Shown in pieces: positions 4,659-5,268 of a stretch of 5,268 bases of DNA. Position 1 is the stretch's first letter; the number at the start of each line of letters is the position of its first letter. The notes below the pieces were generated by a model, which saw only the letters and a list, made by a program, of their open reading frames with translations, was not told the origin of the DNA and ran no database searches. The translations under genes were made by a program, and so were the position numbers. The DNA comes from Rhodoferax sp. GTDB lineage: Bacteria > Pseudomonadota > Gammaproteobacteria > Burkholderiales > Burkholderiaceae_C. The stretch lies in NCBI GenBank assembly GCA_028292305.1, contig JAQGMQ010000880.1, forward strand, positions 1 to 5,268, in the 5' to 3' direction.

Positions 4659-5268
4659 ATGAAGAATCTTTTTGTAAGCACATCGCTCGTCGCAGCGGCA
4701 CTTTTCGCGTTGCCGGCACAAGCCGTTACCGTCACTTTCGACTACACCAACACCAACCTCGGTGGTGACAATTCCGGTAAGACGTCCCCCTTGTTGGGCG
4801 CGAACAATGCACCGATTCCTGGCTCCGTGTTCGTTGAAACGTTCAGTGCGATCAACGGTGGCGGCAATGCGCAAGGTTGCGGCCTGGACACGCCGGCGGG
4901 TCTTATCACCATCACCGGTGGCACCTACGGCTTCCGCAAGAATACGCTGTCGGGCGTTGCCGCCGCGCCTGCTGGCGATTCGACCTGCTTCGCCTATGGC
5001 CCGGGCGCTGGTCAGACTTCTTCCACCGTCAATATCGACTACACCGGCCTGCTGTCGGGCCTGGGCGCCAATGCCAGCCTGAACTACTTGGGTCTGTACT
5101 ACGGTTCGATCGACACCTACAACGATCTGATCTTCTACAACGCGGCGCACCAAGTGATCCGCACGGTCACCGGTACCGAACTGATTGCCCAATTCGCCGG
5201 CCAATCGGGCAACCAGAACGCTGATTCGTCGAACATCTACGTCAATCTGTTCTTCAGCCCTTCGGAAC
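4659..5268 (+). CDS. Exported protein, probable exosortase-dependent (PEP-CTERM) surface protein, 3' truncated by window edge
   Basis: The ATG at 4659 opens 203 codons that continue past the right edge. Residues 1-22 are a clear Sec signal peptide: MKN, a hydrophobic core LVAAALFALP, and a cleavage site after AQA. The mature part is rich in Gly, Asn, Ser and Thr with alternating beta-strand-like hydrophobics, and has cysteines at 74 and 110. The segment NYLGLYYGSIDTYNDLIFYN (142-161), followed by TGTELI (171-176) and NIYVNLFF (192-199), resembles the Npun_F0296-type exosortase-dependent surface proteins as I remember them. The defining C-terminal PEP-CTERM signal (PEP motif, transmembrane helix, basic tail) would lie outside the window, so exosortase sorting is inferred. 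Such proteins are exported, processed by exosortase and associated with exopolysaccharide or floc formation. The Shine-Dalgarno sequence is weak (TAGG, 4649-4652). The sigma-54 promoter at 4600-4615 supports this start. Confidence 0.8.
   Translation, partial: MKNLFVSTSLVAAALFALPAQAVTVTFDYTNTNLGGDNSGKTSPLLGANNAPIPGSVFVETFSAINGGGNAQGCGLDTPAGLITITGGTYGFRKNTLSGVAAAPAGDSTCFAYGPGAGQTSSTVNIDYTGLLSGLGANASLNYLGLYYGSIDTYNDLIFYNAAHQVIRTVTGTELIAQFAGQSGNQNADSSNIYVNLFFSPSE

Noticed and set aside
4431..5204. Long minus-strand open frame (257 aa)
   Set aside because: It lies antisense to the exported protein gene and its promoter region. Its translation is Arg/Gly/Val-rich with no motif, and the plus strand has a clear signal peptide and promoter.

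Overview
The window looks like chromosomal DNA from a high-GC betaproteobacterium, most likely a Burkholderiales member. Three things suggest this: a GC-rich IclR/SMP-30 fusion regulator of a kind common in that order, an exported protein resembling exosortase-dependent (PEP-CTERM) surface proteins, and a -24/-12 (sigma-54) promoter in front of it. The genus cannot be fixed from the sequence.

Layout. At 1-36 (minus) are the first 12 codons of a divergent gene that runs off the left edge. Bases 37-199 form a divergent control region with GGCC-centred inverted repeats over a candidate minus-strand promoter. An IclR-type regulator fused to an SMP-30/gluconolactonase-like beta-propeller domain occupies 200-1843 (plus). 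Bases 1844-2329 are GC-rich and contain no recognisable gene. A 76-aa predicted exported protein lies on the minus strand at 2330-2560. Bases 2561-3249 are visibly more AT-rich, without a convincing gene but with two adjacent sigma-54-like motifs. A membrane acyltransferase-3 family protein is at 3250-4305 (plus). Bases 4306-4658 are a regulatory region with a perfect 12-bp palindrome, a 9-bp inverted repeat and a well-spaced sigma-54 promoter. An exported, probably exosortase-sorted protein starts at 4659 and is cut by the right edge.

Function. The left part is a classic arrangement of a sugar- or lactone-sensing regulator and its probable divergent target. The regulator's propeller domain appears to have lost all three metal ligands of active SMP-30 lactonases, so it is more likely a ligand sensor than an enzyme. 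The right part fits cell-surface biology: an acyltransferase of the type that O-acylates exported glycans, followed by a secreted protein under apparent sigma-54 control. Sigma-54 control matches what is known of proteobacterial PEP-CTERM/exopolysaccharide systems, which use the PrsK/PrsR two-component pair. The two genes are separated by about 350 bases and the second has its own promoter, so they are not an operon.

No RNA gene, CRISPR array or intact mobile element was seen. The most interesting material is the control region upstream of 4659 and the pseudoenzyme-like sensor domain of the regulator.
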